64,000 bases of DNA from Microcebus murinus (Eukaryota; Chordata; Mammalia; Primates; Cheirogaleidae): the NCBI RefSeq assembly GCF_040939455.1, contig NC_134113.1:13998501-14062500 (forward strand). Reading direction: 5' to 3'. The notes beneath the pieces are model-generated. The model was not told the DNA's origin and searched no databases. It was given only the letters and a program-made list of their open reading frames with translations. Position 1 is the stretch's first letter; each line of letters begins with the position of its first letter. This document shows positions 36,736 to 47,974 of the stretch, in pieces. The position numbers and the translations under genes are program-made.

Positions 36736-39539
36736 TCAATTTCTGTTGAGCAAATACCCATAGAACACAGTTGGTGTAGTTCCACTTTCAGACTCCGCTT
36801 CGTCCAGCTTAGACTCTAGCCAGACCCTATCCCCTTTCTCCAGCTGCAAGACGGAACCTCCTGAAATGTACTCGTGGGTGTCCCGGGCCTCTCCTTGCTT
36901 GTCCCTGACCTGGATGCCATTCTTCATGAGACCCACCTTTATGACATTATGAAACAGTGCAATGTCAAAGCCAAAGTAGTATACGCCAGGCACAGCGCAG
37001 GTGAACACTCCTGTGGCCAGGTCAAAGTGGCCCTGATGGTTGTACAAGGCCTCCTGGAAGACAAGGCGCTTGGAGGGGCCTGGGAAAGGCCCAGTCTTCT
37101 TTACAGAAAAGGCAGACTGTGGTAGGGGTGGGCACTTCTCAACAACTCCAGGTAACCCAGGTGGTCCCACTGGGCCTGGGATACCTCGGGGTCCTAGAGT
37201 ACAAAACAAACAGGAAATAGAATTGCTTCATTTACGAGTTTTTCTGTATTTCATAGCGTATGGATTTCTCCCTCCTTCCTCTTCCAATTACTTTCCCTTC
37301 CCCTGTGAGGGCCTAGGTGAAGCATCACTGCCTACCAGAAGCCTCTCCTTTCTACCTCAGGCTTGGAAAAGTTTCATCGCCTTGCCATGGAATACCACAC
37401 CTGGTATTTACTGCTGCCATAGATATAAGGCATTACCATGAAGAAGTGTAATCTCTCCCTTGTCTACACGGGGAGCCAAGGTCTTAACTCACTTTGGTTT
37501 CTAAGTGTCATTCTCAGTGTTGGTTTTAAAATTAGCATTCAATATATATTCAGTGAACGAATAATTAAATGAATCAATATATGGACTAATCTTCAGTCAG
37601 GCACCTCCTTGTCTTTTCTTTGCTATAAAGCCGAGAGATCACTACTGAGAAGAGGGTACCCAGATGAATCCAGGGGTCATCTTATGCTAGAAGGTGATAG
37701 GAGTTGTAAGCCGTGGTGTCCAAATGTGCCCGTTTATTATAACCATTTGTGGAGCCCACCTCCACCCTGCCTCCCAGTTTTTCAGGGCCAGGCTATGCTG
37801 TGGCCCTTTAGAATCTCAGTCTCTGGGGATGGAGATTAGGAAACGACATGTTTAGCCAGTCCATGGCTAATTCTGATACTAGGCCAGATTTGAAAGTCAT
37901 TGCCTTAGAGGTTCAGTAGAAGTTCAGAGTTGATGGGATTCCCACCCCAGCTCAACTCCCCACATCTTTCACCATAAAGACAAGAAAACCAGAGGCCAAC
38001 GTATCTGCTGACCCCACGTGCCTGAAGTGTCACTGTGTGAACCTGCACCTACACCTGTACTGCGTGACATTCGTGTGCATGCTCTACCCTGATGTGGAGC
38101 TGCAGGTGTAAGTCTCAACTTGGACTACACATCAAATGTGTCTAGAGAGCTCGATTGACACAGAGATTTATTAGGATTTAGGAGCTGCATTAGTAGATTG
38201 ATCTTATGATTAGTCAGGGTTGAGAAAAAGAGGCCAGGATCATTTGTCACCAAGAAATGACTGACTTCAGTGATCCATAGTCTCATCAGGTCACCTGGAA
38301 GATTTCACTGAGTCTATGAGCATTTTAATCAATGAGAAATTATGAAAAGCTTATAGAGCAAATGTGGTTTTTTTCACCTGGTAGACCAGGTCGCCCTGGA
38401 AGACCCATGAGCCCTGGGGGTCCTGGGGGTCCTCGAGATGCACATGGCTTAGGTCCTTCTGAAGACTTGACATCAGCCACAAGTAGTGGGACAAGTAAGG
38501 CCAAACTCCAGAAACCTGAAGGAGAAGAAAATGGACATATCAAATAGGTGGGATATGGATTGATTACTCTTGAAGGGATTGTACTACCAACTTTGTCAAG
38601 TAGCAGCATATTTTTACAATTCCAAGAAATCAACATTATTTTGGTCTTTAGGTCCATCGAATGCCACAGGTATTAATGCTATGACTCATCCAGAGAAGGT
38701 TACCGGCACTTTGAAGTGAGATGTTTCTATATGGGGTCCAACAAGATCCAAGAAAATCAGCTAATCCATCCAACTTGAAAACAATACTGCTTTCTCAAAC
38801 TCATGCCAACTGTAGAGGTTGTTTTATGTGGACTCAGAGCCTCCTGCCATCTGTTTATCAGTTATCTTTAAATAATTAGTTTGAGTAATTTTGTTCCTAT
38901 GATGATTAACACCTGCTTTGTCCATGTCTTAGTCTGGATGTGTGAGGAATACATACAGAATATATTCTACATGTATGAACTTCATGTACGATGAATAGTT
39001 ATTTGATCTTTCATGGTGAATGAATCAATAAATATCAAACACTGAATTAGCCAGCTATTCTTTTCCACCCTTGGGATTTTTGTTTAGTACATTTGACTTC
39101 ATTTGACTCTGATGTCAAGCCAGGAAGACCAATATATTTGCATCATACTTGCTTCTATGAATGCACTTGTAATATTGAACCATTTGCAGGACTATCAGAT
39201 CCTTGAGGGCAGGATAATGCCTCAAATGGTAAATTTCCATTTGCCCTCAATAGTCAACCTTTATAGATTACGAATATATGCAACAACTATAGAAATTTGT
39301 CTCAGGAAACACAATCAACTTCAGCATGATCAGTTACACTCTTGGAAGTAGAGTGTTCTAAATGTTACCAGTAACCATAACTTTTAGAAACTGCCTTCAC
39401 ATTCAAACAAGTCACAATCAACTTTTTGGGGCATGAAATCTAGCCTTAATTTCTGATTCAAGTGATATCTTTCATAGCTGAAGGGAAGTTATGAAAGGAA
39501 AGTTGAAAGGTAATAGACAGGGATATCAAGAAGGACATA

Positions 39540-39578
<39 letters not shown>

Positions 39579-40186
39579 CATGCAAATAGAAAACAGAATC
39601 AAAGAGAATAAACAGTAAATGCAGGGATAGTTAGTGGAGCATGGTGGGGATTAAATCAATACAAAGTAAAGCAGAAGCAGAGACAGACACCAAGAAGCAT
39701 TAAGACACTAAGATAAACTTAACACGTACAGCAATGTAGTATGTTACTGGTTCACTTTGACTATGACAATCTAAGTTTTGAATTTTAATATATAATTGAA
39801 ATAAAATATAATGGATTTTATGACTCACACTTTTGTTTATGTCATAATGACCTTGATTTAATTTGAATTATTTGCATTTAATTCTATATGGAAGGCAAGA
39901 GTTTTGGCCCCTAGTTTGGCCTCTACTCCTTCTAACTCCTCCTATTTGCAATAACCAATTGACAAAGTTGAACAGGTATTTTTCTTTTTTGCCATTCTTA
40001 TGAGTAATTGCCTTCTAGGGTTGTTCTAACAAAAAATAAGAAAGAAAGAAATCACATGTAGGGAGAACAAAGTGCTTTGGAAAGTTCTCTGTGCTAATGC
40101 AATGGAATAATTTTATTTGATAGATATTAATAAGAAAACTTACCTGCAGTGCTCATTGAGAGAGCTCTTCGTCTTTCCCTAGGCAT
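36736..40186 (-). CDS. HP-25/HP-27-type collagen/C1q plasma protein (copy 2)
   Basis: Minus-strand exons are 40186-40144, 38515-38378 and 37193-36736, with GT-AG borders and phase 1 introns; predicted length 212 residues. Exon 1 encodes MPRERRRALSMSTA, strikingly like the start of chipmunk HP-25 as I recall it. Residues 16-28 (FWSLALLVPLLVA) are the signal core. Twelve Gly-X-Y triplets run from residue 43 to 78 between Cys39 and Cys81. Residues about 84-212 are a C1q domain with [52 protein letters not shown] and a final FYGYLLNRN. Start choice: this ATG gives a basic n-region, follows a TATA/HNF-1-like promoter, and matches exon 1 of copy 1 in length and phase. It is tandem with copy 1, 5.6 kb away. 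Cattle have two HP-25 homologues, and this pair may correspond to them. HP-27 orthology cannot be excluded. It is likely a liver-secreted oligomer subunit. Confidence 0.9.
38660..40137. other. Intron 1 of copy 2; (GA)n tract, no other gene
   Basis: Holds a (GA)n microsatellite at about 39542-39576 and otherwise non-coding AT-rich DNA. Confidence 0.5.
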
Positions 40187-40267
40187 CGAAGCTCCTTCAA
40201 TGACCACCTTCTCACCTGTCCTACTCCTGACTTATCTGCTTGATTTTTGAAGCATTGTGATAGATGG

Positions 40268-40340
40268 TTTAATACATTGATGTCTCTTCATATGTGATTT
40301 TCTGGTCTCTTGAGGCTGAAGTCAGGGTTACTTTTTAACC
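40268..40340 (-). promoter_or_regulatory. Candidate liver promoter of copy 2
   Basis: On the minus strand GGTTAAAAAGTAACC (40340-40326) fits the HNF-1 consensus at 12 of 14 informative positions. About 55-60 bases downstream is TATTAAA (40274-40268), followed by the conserved CAGGTGAGA (near 40218) and the ATG at 40186. Confidence 0.6.
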
Positions 40341-40344
40341 AGAG

Positions 40345-41520
40345 TAGTTAAATATTCAAGCATGTTAAGGAAAGTTGACATGTTGACATTTCACCCACCT
40401 CTGGCAGCCACCTCTTACCGTCATGGCCATGCCTGGGCTTCTTAAGCCTCTGAACTTTGTTTTGGCTGTCTCCTCTCTCCTGGTCATTTCATCAGCATCG
40501 CCCTGTGGACCCTATTCCAGGACAACAGAAATATGAGCAATGAAATATACTTCATTCCACATACCAATTCCATTGAATCGGATACCTCTACTCTAAATGC
40601 ATCATTTTATAGGCTGGAAAAATGAGGCTCAGGGAGAGAAAGTGACTTAGTTGAGCAAATCAGGATTAAATGTAGGTCAATAAAGGTTTTCCTCCTACTT
40701 TAGAGCCCAGGAATTTTTCTCCTGTGCCTCTCCCTTACTGATATGTTCTGACAACTTGCTGCTTTACTATAACAATCCCTCTTCTGACATGCTTTTATGT
40801 GCCAGCCAGGCGCTCCAAGCTTGCCAAGGTGAACCTAAGTTAATTAAACTTGAATTAACTGAGGGTGAGACTTCGAAAATGGCTGAGTGAAGAGCTTGGC
40901 AATAAAAAGCAACAATAAAACTGGACAAAACAGCCCAAAACAAACATTTAAAACTTTGGAAAATGACCAAAGCATATAAAAAACTGAGTATTTATTCCAT
41001 GGTATTCACTGAATCTCAGTAAGGATGGTGGAAATCTGTGGTTTACTCCTATGGGGTTACTCTCGTTCTGTTCTGCCGTACAGAAGTGCTGCCAGAGTGG
41101 GGCATGCTGGGAGGACTGGCTGCAAAGGGAACTGACTTTATTTTGAGCACTAAGGGGAAAGTCCATGATCAGGGGCACTGCCAAAAACAGTAGTGTTTAA
41201 GTTGCCAATGATCAGGGAAGGTCAATATCATGGCAAGTCTGAGATCTTAACGCTAGCTGGGGCAAGCAATAGACCCACCAGAAATTTAGCAGGGAGATGG
41301 GGGATGGGACACCCAATAGGGATTTGATAAGATCCTAGTTATCCATGGTGGTCTGGAAGGCTGTGCACATGCACAGGCTTCTGCCAGGCTCAGGAAAGAC
41401 GAGAAAGGGCTGTACAAAGCCTATTGTCCCTGGCTGAATAGGCAGGCCTGCAAACATGGAAAGTCAGGCAAAGACAGCACAGCCAAGGAAATAATCAGCA
41501 AAGGGAAGAGACAACCTACA
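40345..41520. other. No gene seen
   Basis: No protein-like frame. A short MIR-like motif occurs near 40610-40680 (GGAAAAATGAGGCTCAGGGAGAG). Confidence 0.4.
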
Positions 41521-41524
41521 GTAT

Positions 41525-41927
41525 GCAAAAAAATATTTTCAAACTATCCATCTGACAAGGAATTAATAACTAGAATATACAAGGAGTTCCAAAAACTCAA
41601 TAGGAAAAAAAATCAAGAAATCCAATTAAAAATGGACAAAGAATCTGAATAGACATTTCTCCAAAGAAGACATACAGTTGGCCAACTGGTATATGAAGAA
41701 ATGCTCAATATCATTAGTCATCAGAGAAATGCAAATCAAAACTGCAATGAGATATTTTCTCATCCCAGTTATCAAAAAGACAGGCAATAGCAAATGCTAT
41801 TGAGGTTGTGGGAAAAGGAGAACCCTCATACACTGTTGGTGGGAATGTAAATTAGTGGAAACATAATGGAAGTTCCTCTAAAAAATAAAAATAGAACTAC
41901 CATATTACCCAGAAATCCCACTGCTGG

Positions 41928-41962
<35 letters not shown>

Positions 41963-42680
41963 CACATATATATATAAAATATATATATACATATATATTC
42001 ATATATATATGTAGAAGGGGAATTCAGTATATTGAAAATATATCTGCATTCCCATGTTTATTGCAGCATTATTCATAATAGCCAAGATTTGGAATCAACC
42101 TAAGTGTGCATCAACAGGTGAATGGATGAAGAAATTGTGGTACATATGCACAATGGAATTTATATAGCTACAAAAAAGAATGAAACCCTGCCATTTGCAG
42201 CAACATGAAAGGAACTGGAGAACAGAATGTTAAGTGAAATAAACCAAGCACAGAAAGATAAATCTCGCATGTTCTCACTCATATACGGGAGCTAAATATT
42301 AAAAACAATTGATCTCATGGTGACAGAGAGTAGAATGAGGGTTACTTGAGGCTGGGAAGGGTAGCAGGGTGGAGGGGGATAAAGTGGGAATGCCTAAGAG
42401 GTACAACAATATAGTTAGATAGTTTAATAAAATGAACAATATTTGGTAGCACAACAAACTGAGTATAATCAGCAATAAGTTAGGGTATACTTTAAAATAA
42501 AAGTAAAATATTGGGATTAAAGTGTTCCTAACACAAAGAAAATGATATATGCCTCAAATGATGGATACCCCATTACCCTGATTTGATTAATTCACATTGT
42601 ATGCCTGTATCAAAATATCACATGTACCCTATAAAGTTATACAACTATTATGTACACATAATAATTAAAAATAAAAAAGA
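41525..42680 (+). repeat. 5'-truncated L1, sense
   Basis: Distal ORF2 to 3' end: 'acatttctccaaagaagaca', 'cactgttggtgggaatgtaa', TTGCAGCATTATTCATAATAGCC, CATGTACCCTATAAAGTTATACAA, then an A-rich tail. It contains a TG/TA microsatellite. Confidence 0.88.
41930..42012 (+). repeat. (TG)n(TA)n compound microsatellite
   Basis: TG dinucleotides change to imperfect TA/CATA repeats. The tract interrupts the L1. Confidence 0.9.
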
Positions 42681-42689
42681 AGAAAGAAT

Positions 42690-44050
42690 TAGCAAACTTA
42701 AAGAAAGATGATAAAAATATGATCCTAAGAATATCTGTAACCATAGAAAGACAAGAAATATTTAAAGGGAAATGAAGGAAGAAAATGAATAGAACCTTAG
42801 AGAAATATGGGACATCATTAAGTGAACCAACACACATGTAATGGAATTATTAATAAGAGAAGGATGAGAGAAAGAGTAAGGAATAGAAAAAATATAAAAG
42901 AAACAACGGCTGAAAAGTTCCCAATTTGATGAAACTTCCCATTTGATGAAAAACATCAATTTCAAACATTTGAGAACTTCAACAAACTCCAAGGAGAATA
43001 AATGCAAAAAAAGTCACTCTGAGACACAAAAAGGAATGATACATATTTCACTGGTACTTGCTACAATATGAATGAGCCTTGAAAGTAGTATGCTATGTGA
43101 AAAAAAGCCCATGTATTGTATGATTCTATTCATATGAAATGTCCAAAGTATACAAACACATAGAGGCATAAAGTAGATTAGCTGAGAGAATTGGGTGAAA
43201 TGGGGAGTGACTGCTAAATATGGGATTTCTTATGGAGGTGATGCACTTGTTTGAAAATTTTATTGTGGTGGTGTTTGCACAGTTCTGTGACTATAATATT
43301 ATATGGGAGAATCATAGACTATGTGAAGGATCCCTCGATGAAGTTGTTACATAAAGAAAAGAAAAAAATCGTGGAAGAATGGAATATGAATGTAAGGACT
43401 GAAACATCACAATCACTCCCAGTTTTTCTGTCTCTGTGTCCTGACAGAATGATTCATTGGTTAAATCAGTGCTGCTCAACATGTGGTCCACAGGTCAGCT
43501 GTCAATCCATGAACTATTCACCATCTCAGAAGAAATACAGAATCTGTAGTGCCCTGTGAATATGCACCCTATTGACTTCAGCTGAGTGCTTGTTTGTTTG
43601 TTACAAACTAAGACTTTCCACGAAGGAAGCAGTGGGTTCATTGGCATTCTGGTACAATTTCCTCATCCTGTGGTACGAGTAACCAAGCATGAGGAGCATT
43701 TCAAGTAGTATGGGTTTAAATAGTGCCATGGTTACAGAATTAAAATATTCAATAGGCCACACATCTGTAAAAACTTGCTTTAATGCCAGAGCAGTTCTAG
43801 ATACTGTTTATCCCATGATAATATTGCATAGTACCTCCAGTAGCATAAGTAGATGAGATTTTCTGGCTGTTCCCCAAGCTCTTATATCCCATATAGACAG
43901 TTGTCAGTGGATTCAGCTGTTGAAAACTCAAACAAGGAAGGTTTCCTTAATCCTAATAGTAACAAAAATGATTCAGTATCTGCAACCCAGATCAACTTCC
44001 CAAGGGGCAAATGATATAACCTGGAAATATGGAGATGTTAACGCCCATAT
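42690..44050. other. No gene; old L1 and hAT-like fragments
   Basis: Sequence at 42780-43010 resembles an L1 ORF1-proximal region (GGGACATCATTAAGTGAACC, CCAATTTGATGAAACTTCCC). CAGTGCTGCTCAACATGTGGTCCAC at about 43470 looks like an hAT terminal fragment. Nothing is coding. Confidence 0.45.
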
Positions 44051-44054
44051 TTAT

Positions 44055-44567
44055 CTGTTCCTTGTGGCTGCTGCAGCCAATTAGCACAAACAAGGTAGCT
44101 TAAAATAACACAAATTTATTCTCTTACAGTTCTGGAGGTCAGAAGTCCAAAATCAGTTCCAATGGGCTAAAAGTCAGGTGTCAGCAGGGCTGGTTCTTTC
44201 TAGAATCTCTGAGGGGGCATCCATTTTCCTACCTTTGTCACCTTCTGGTGACTGCCTGTATTCTTGGGCTTGGGATCTCTTCCTCCACCTTCAAAGCACA
44301 TCATTCCAATCTCTGCTTCCATCTTCATGTTTCTTTTTCCTCTCTGCAGTCAAATCTCCCACTGCCTCCCTCTTCTAAGGATGTTCATAATGAATTACAT
44401 TTAGAGCCCAACCACACAATTCAGGATAATCCCCCTTTCTTAAAATCCTTAACTTAATCACATATGCAAAGTCCTTTTGTCCATGTAAGGTAACATTCTC
44501 AGCTTCCAGTGATTAGGGTGTGGATGTCTTTGGGGGCCATTACTCAATCTACTATATTTCACATAAG
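44055..44567 (-). repeat. ERVL-MaLR (MLT1-like) solo LTR, antisense
   Basis: Ordered motifs: 'caaatttattctcttacagt', TCTGGAGGTCAGAAGTCC, GGGCTGGTTCTTTCTAG, CATTCCAATCTCTGCTTCC, CTTAACTTAATCACATATGC and GTCTTTGGGGGCCATTACTCA. Both ends look present. No internal sequence. Confidence 0.75.
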
Positions 44568-44989
44568 GATCTTTGCCAGTGGAAGGGAGGAGAGAGGAGG
44601 AAGCCAGGAAGATGTATTTCTTCTCCTAGTTCTTTTCAATGGCTGATTTTGAGATGCAATCGTTTCAAGGCCTGCTGGTGATCCTGTGAAATCTAACAGT
44701 ACACCGTGATCATTATAAAGCTACGATCACTATAAAGCTATGGTAATGAACCACCTCTTATTAGCTCTTCTTTCTTCCCTGCCTCACTTCCAATTTCACA
44801 CACTGTTGGCACCCCTAAGATTGCACCTGCCAATAATTATTAGTACACAAGCTTTTCCCTAGCCTGAGTTTTCTGGGAAATCCAGCCTAGACATTGCTAC
44901 TCCAAAGAGCATTTGTATGTGATTCCCAGGCAGAGAGTTCTTCCATCTTCTCCAGGGAAATTAACATGAGAATGGAAGCTCTTCCGATA

Positions 44990-45080
44990 GATACTTACTT
45001 GGATGCCCTATCTTGTCCCGCTTGTTCGGTTTTCAAAGTTTTGAGTCGTATAGCATAATTAACCAATTTTTTTAATTTGC
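44990..45080 (-). pseudogene. Degraded HP-family exon 1/promoter remnant
   Basis: On the minus strand a strong donor (CAA/GTAAGTAT at 44999-44998) is preceded by sequence alignable by eye to the leader of the HP-25-type genes: TTTGAAAACCGAACAAGCGGGACAAGATAG here against CTTTGAAAGACAAGCAGGTGAG in copy 1. A GGTTAATTAT block (about 45064-45055) could be a half HNF-1 site. The coding 43 bases are missing, so it cannot start a protein. No exon 2 or 3 is nearby. It may be a decayed extra copy, but similarity over such a short span could also be chance. Confidence 0.35.
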
Positions 45081-45589
45081 TATTTGAATGTCTCCCAAGG
45101 TGATATACAGGAGTTAAAAAGCTTTGCTTCTGAACTGGGGCACATGTCTACATATCCAATTCTGCTAATCAGTGGCCACTTAGACTGGGGACCAGGGATG
45201 TTTGATGATCCTCGGATGCAGATCTAGCTCGGGTGGTCTCAGGACCATAGTATGCAAGAAATGGAAGACACCTCCATTTCTCTACTCCATCCCAATAGTA
45301 TGGTACTGTACTCCCATGTACTCCAATGGTACTGTACTCCATCCCAATAGCTTCACAGATGAAGAGGCTGAAACCTGAGAAGGAAGGGAGTTCCCTAGAC
45401 CTAGACAGCAATTTTTAGAACAATTTATCTTCTTAAAAAATAATTAATTAATCATCTTAATTGACAAGTAAAAATTGTATATATTTATGACTATATAATA
45501 ATATATGTTATGAATATATGATATATATTTATAGAGCCATTTATAAATATAAAAATTATAGACATGTGATGTTTTGAAATAGCTATACA

Positions 45590-46090
45590 TTGTGGAAGGG
45601 CTAAATTGAGGTAATTAATGTATGCATTTCTTCACACACTTATCTTATTTTGTGGTAAGAACATTTAATAAAATCTACTCTCCACAATTTTCAAGTGTAC
45701 AAAACACCATTAGTAGCTACAGCCACCATGCTGTATAATAGATATCTTGAATTGATTGCTGTTTTCTGACTGAAATTTGATATTCTTGGACCAATGTCTT
45801 CCCTAACCATGCCCCTGCCCCATCCCAAGTCCCTGGTAACCACCATTCTACTCTCCATTTCTATGAGTTTGAGTTCTTTATTAATAGATTCCAAATATAA
45901 GTGAGATCATGTAGTATTTGTCTTTCTGTTCCTGGCTTATTTCGTTCAACATAATTTCCTCCAGGTTGGTCCATGTTGTGTGAAATGGCAGAATTTCCTT
46001 CTTTTTTAAGGTTGAATAGTATTCCATTGTGTATAGATACCACATTTTTTAATCCATTCATTCACTGATGGACATGTAGGTTGATTCCAT
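45590..46090 (-). repeat. L1 3' end, antisense (older)
   Basis: AATAAAATCTACTCTCCACAA, 'ccatgctgtataatagatat', CCCAAGTCCCTGGTAACCACC, GTTCAACATAATTTCCTCC and TATTCCATTGTGTATAGATACC are antisense L1. Confidence 0.75.
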
Positions 46091-46124
46091 ACTCTTTTTC
46101 TTTAGTGTGAGATATTCCTGTTTA

Positions 46125-46430
46125 TTTATTTTTATTTCAAAATATTAAGGGGATACAGATGTTTTTGATACATGGTTTGAGTCAGGGCTATAAATGTGCC
46201 CATCACCTGAATAGTGTTCACTGTACTCCTTAGGTGGGTTTTTGTCCCTCCCCTCCTCCCCACTCCCCCCTGCTTGATTCCAATGACTTTTGCTACCCTC
46301 TGTGCTCTTCTGTGTCTATTGGTTAGTTCCAATTTATTAGAGAGTACATGTAATGCTTGTTTTTCCATTCTTGAGATACCTCACTTAGAATAACGGTCTC
46401 CAGTTCCATCCAGGTTGTTACGAAAGGTAT
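46125..46430 (-). repeat. Strepsirrhine-type L1 3' end, antisense
   Basis: AATATTAAGGGGATACAGATG...TAAATGTGCCCATCACC...GTTCACTGTACTCCTTAGG and CTCACTTAGAATAACGGTCTCC correspond to a younger antisense L1 3' end, placed inside or against the older copy. Confidence 0.7.
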
Positions 46431-46439
46431 TAGTTCACC

Positions 46440-46825
46440 ATCTAGCTCAGGCTTCCAGCTGGATGTGGCTGTGCACGAGAACCCAAGGTGAGTCAATGAG
46501 CTAGAAAGTGATGCGCTCCACTTCCAGGTATTGCACAAAATCTTCCACATGTGGAGCTCCACGTTTCTTCTCCTTCTGCTGGCTTGATGCATGCAAGTTC
46601 AGAAAGCTTGAAAGCCACATGTTGAAGATTGACAGCATCAAAACATGGAAACAGCGTGAAATTTTAAATTATTGCTTGGAAGAGATTCACCCTCTAATCA
46701 GGAATACTCGTGTTGGACTTAAATGAGCCAGAAGTAAATTTTCATTGTGTTAAGCAGCAGCCACTGGGGCCTTATCTGTTATAGCAGCTTTTGTTCCCTT
46801 AACTAATACCATATATTGTCCAGGA
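46440..46825 (+). repeat. Unnamed LTR-like or DNA-repeat fragment
   Basis: AAGTTCAGAAAGCTTGAAAGCC and the tail GTTAAGCAGCAGCCACTGGGG...GTTATAGCAGCTTTTGTTCC...ACTAATACC resemble the 3' region of MaLR-type LTRs. The family is uncertain. Confidence 0.4.
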
Positions 46826-47504
46826 GTTCTGTTTTTATCAGAAGTATTGGTGCCAGGCTAATCCATGCTTATTAGGTGAGGTTATGTGTTTCACTACTTA
46901 GGTGTTTTATTCTGTCTCCCATCAGTTAACCTCCAGCCTACCTGAGCCTAGAGTATGAATCTCAGAAAGGAGAATGCATGCAACAGTGATTTTAACAACT
47001 TTTTGGTTCCAGAGGCCTTTGATAATCTGATGAAAGGTAAAGATCCTTCCCAAGAAAAATGCACCTAAATATCTACACACTAATTTTTTTTACAAATGTA
47101 AAAAAAAGGTTTGAGGAATTCAGATCCTTACCATAGATATACCTAAAACCCACAGGAGCTATCCAGGTAACTCCTGGTTTGGAGGAGTGAGTTAGGAATG
47201 GCTTACAAGCACATGGTGGGTCTCTCAAGGATGCAGAGATGGGAGGAGGATGGGTGGAAGGAACATTCCTGGGCAGGCTTCTCTGAGATGCACACATTGG
47301 AACTGCACTTCAGGGCATGGGACCAGAAAGAAAGCATGGTCTTGTTTTCCACGAGTGCTCGTCACATGTGCCAGTTTCCTGACTTCCATGTGATTTTTCC
47401 ATCCACAGCCCCAACATGTCCTCAGTACATCAAGCGGTGTAACATGTCCTCATTCCTTTCCAGGCTACACGACCGCATGGGGCTCATCCCTATTTGGAAA
47501 AGGC

Positions 47505-47969
47505 TCAGATATCAGAGGTTCCATCAAAAAAACCAGAGTAGATGGTAACTTCTGCTTGGCTTGGCTCCTCAGTGTGGACATCTGCTTCTAGCCACACCTT
47601 CTCCCCTGTGCTCAGCGGCAGGGCCAGGGCAGAGAAGATCATCTTATGCTCCTTTGGGGAGACCTGGTGCTTCTCTGAGACTTGCATATGGTTCCTCATT
47701 AGTCAAACATTCACTTTGCTTAGTAAAGACCAACATCAAAGTTGAAATAGTAATTCCCGGGCACCCTGCTGGTGAAGACTCCATGGCCTCCTGTAAGTCC
47801 CTCTGGGCATTGTACAGGACCTCTGTGAAGATGATGGGCTTGGAAGCAGGAGGAAGTTTTCTACTGAGCTTCACAGTGAAGGCTGACCTTTCTATTTTGG
47901 GGCAGGGGCATTTGACTGTTTCACCTTTTTCTCCTTTTCATCCTAGTAAACCTGGGGTACCAGAATGCC
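47505..47969 (-). pseudogene. HP-20-like C1q exon 3, disrupted
   Basis: A splice acceptor (TTTTTCCTAG) at 47970 is followed by a short Gly-X-Y run, CPCP, then an HP-20-like C1q body: [59 protein letters not shown] and VTIYSGFF. It is broken. A TGA interrupts the collagen segment (47938-47940), a frame change occurs near 47778-47786, a second lies near 47720, and a TGA replaces the conserved Trp of the WLMKN motif (47703-47705). It resembles the intact + strand gene at 17-20 kb and chipmunk HP-20, so it is a dead duplicate in opposite orientation. No collagen/signal exon 2 was found up to 49.9 kb. Confidence 0.9.
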
Positions 47970-47974
47970 CTAGG

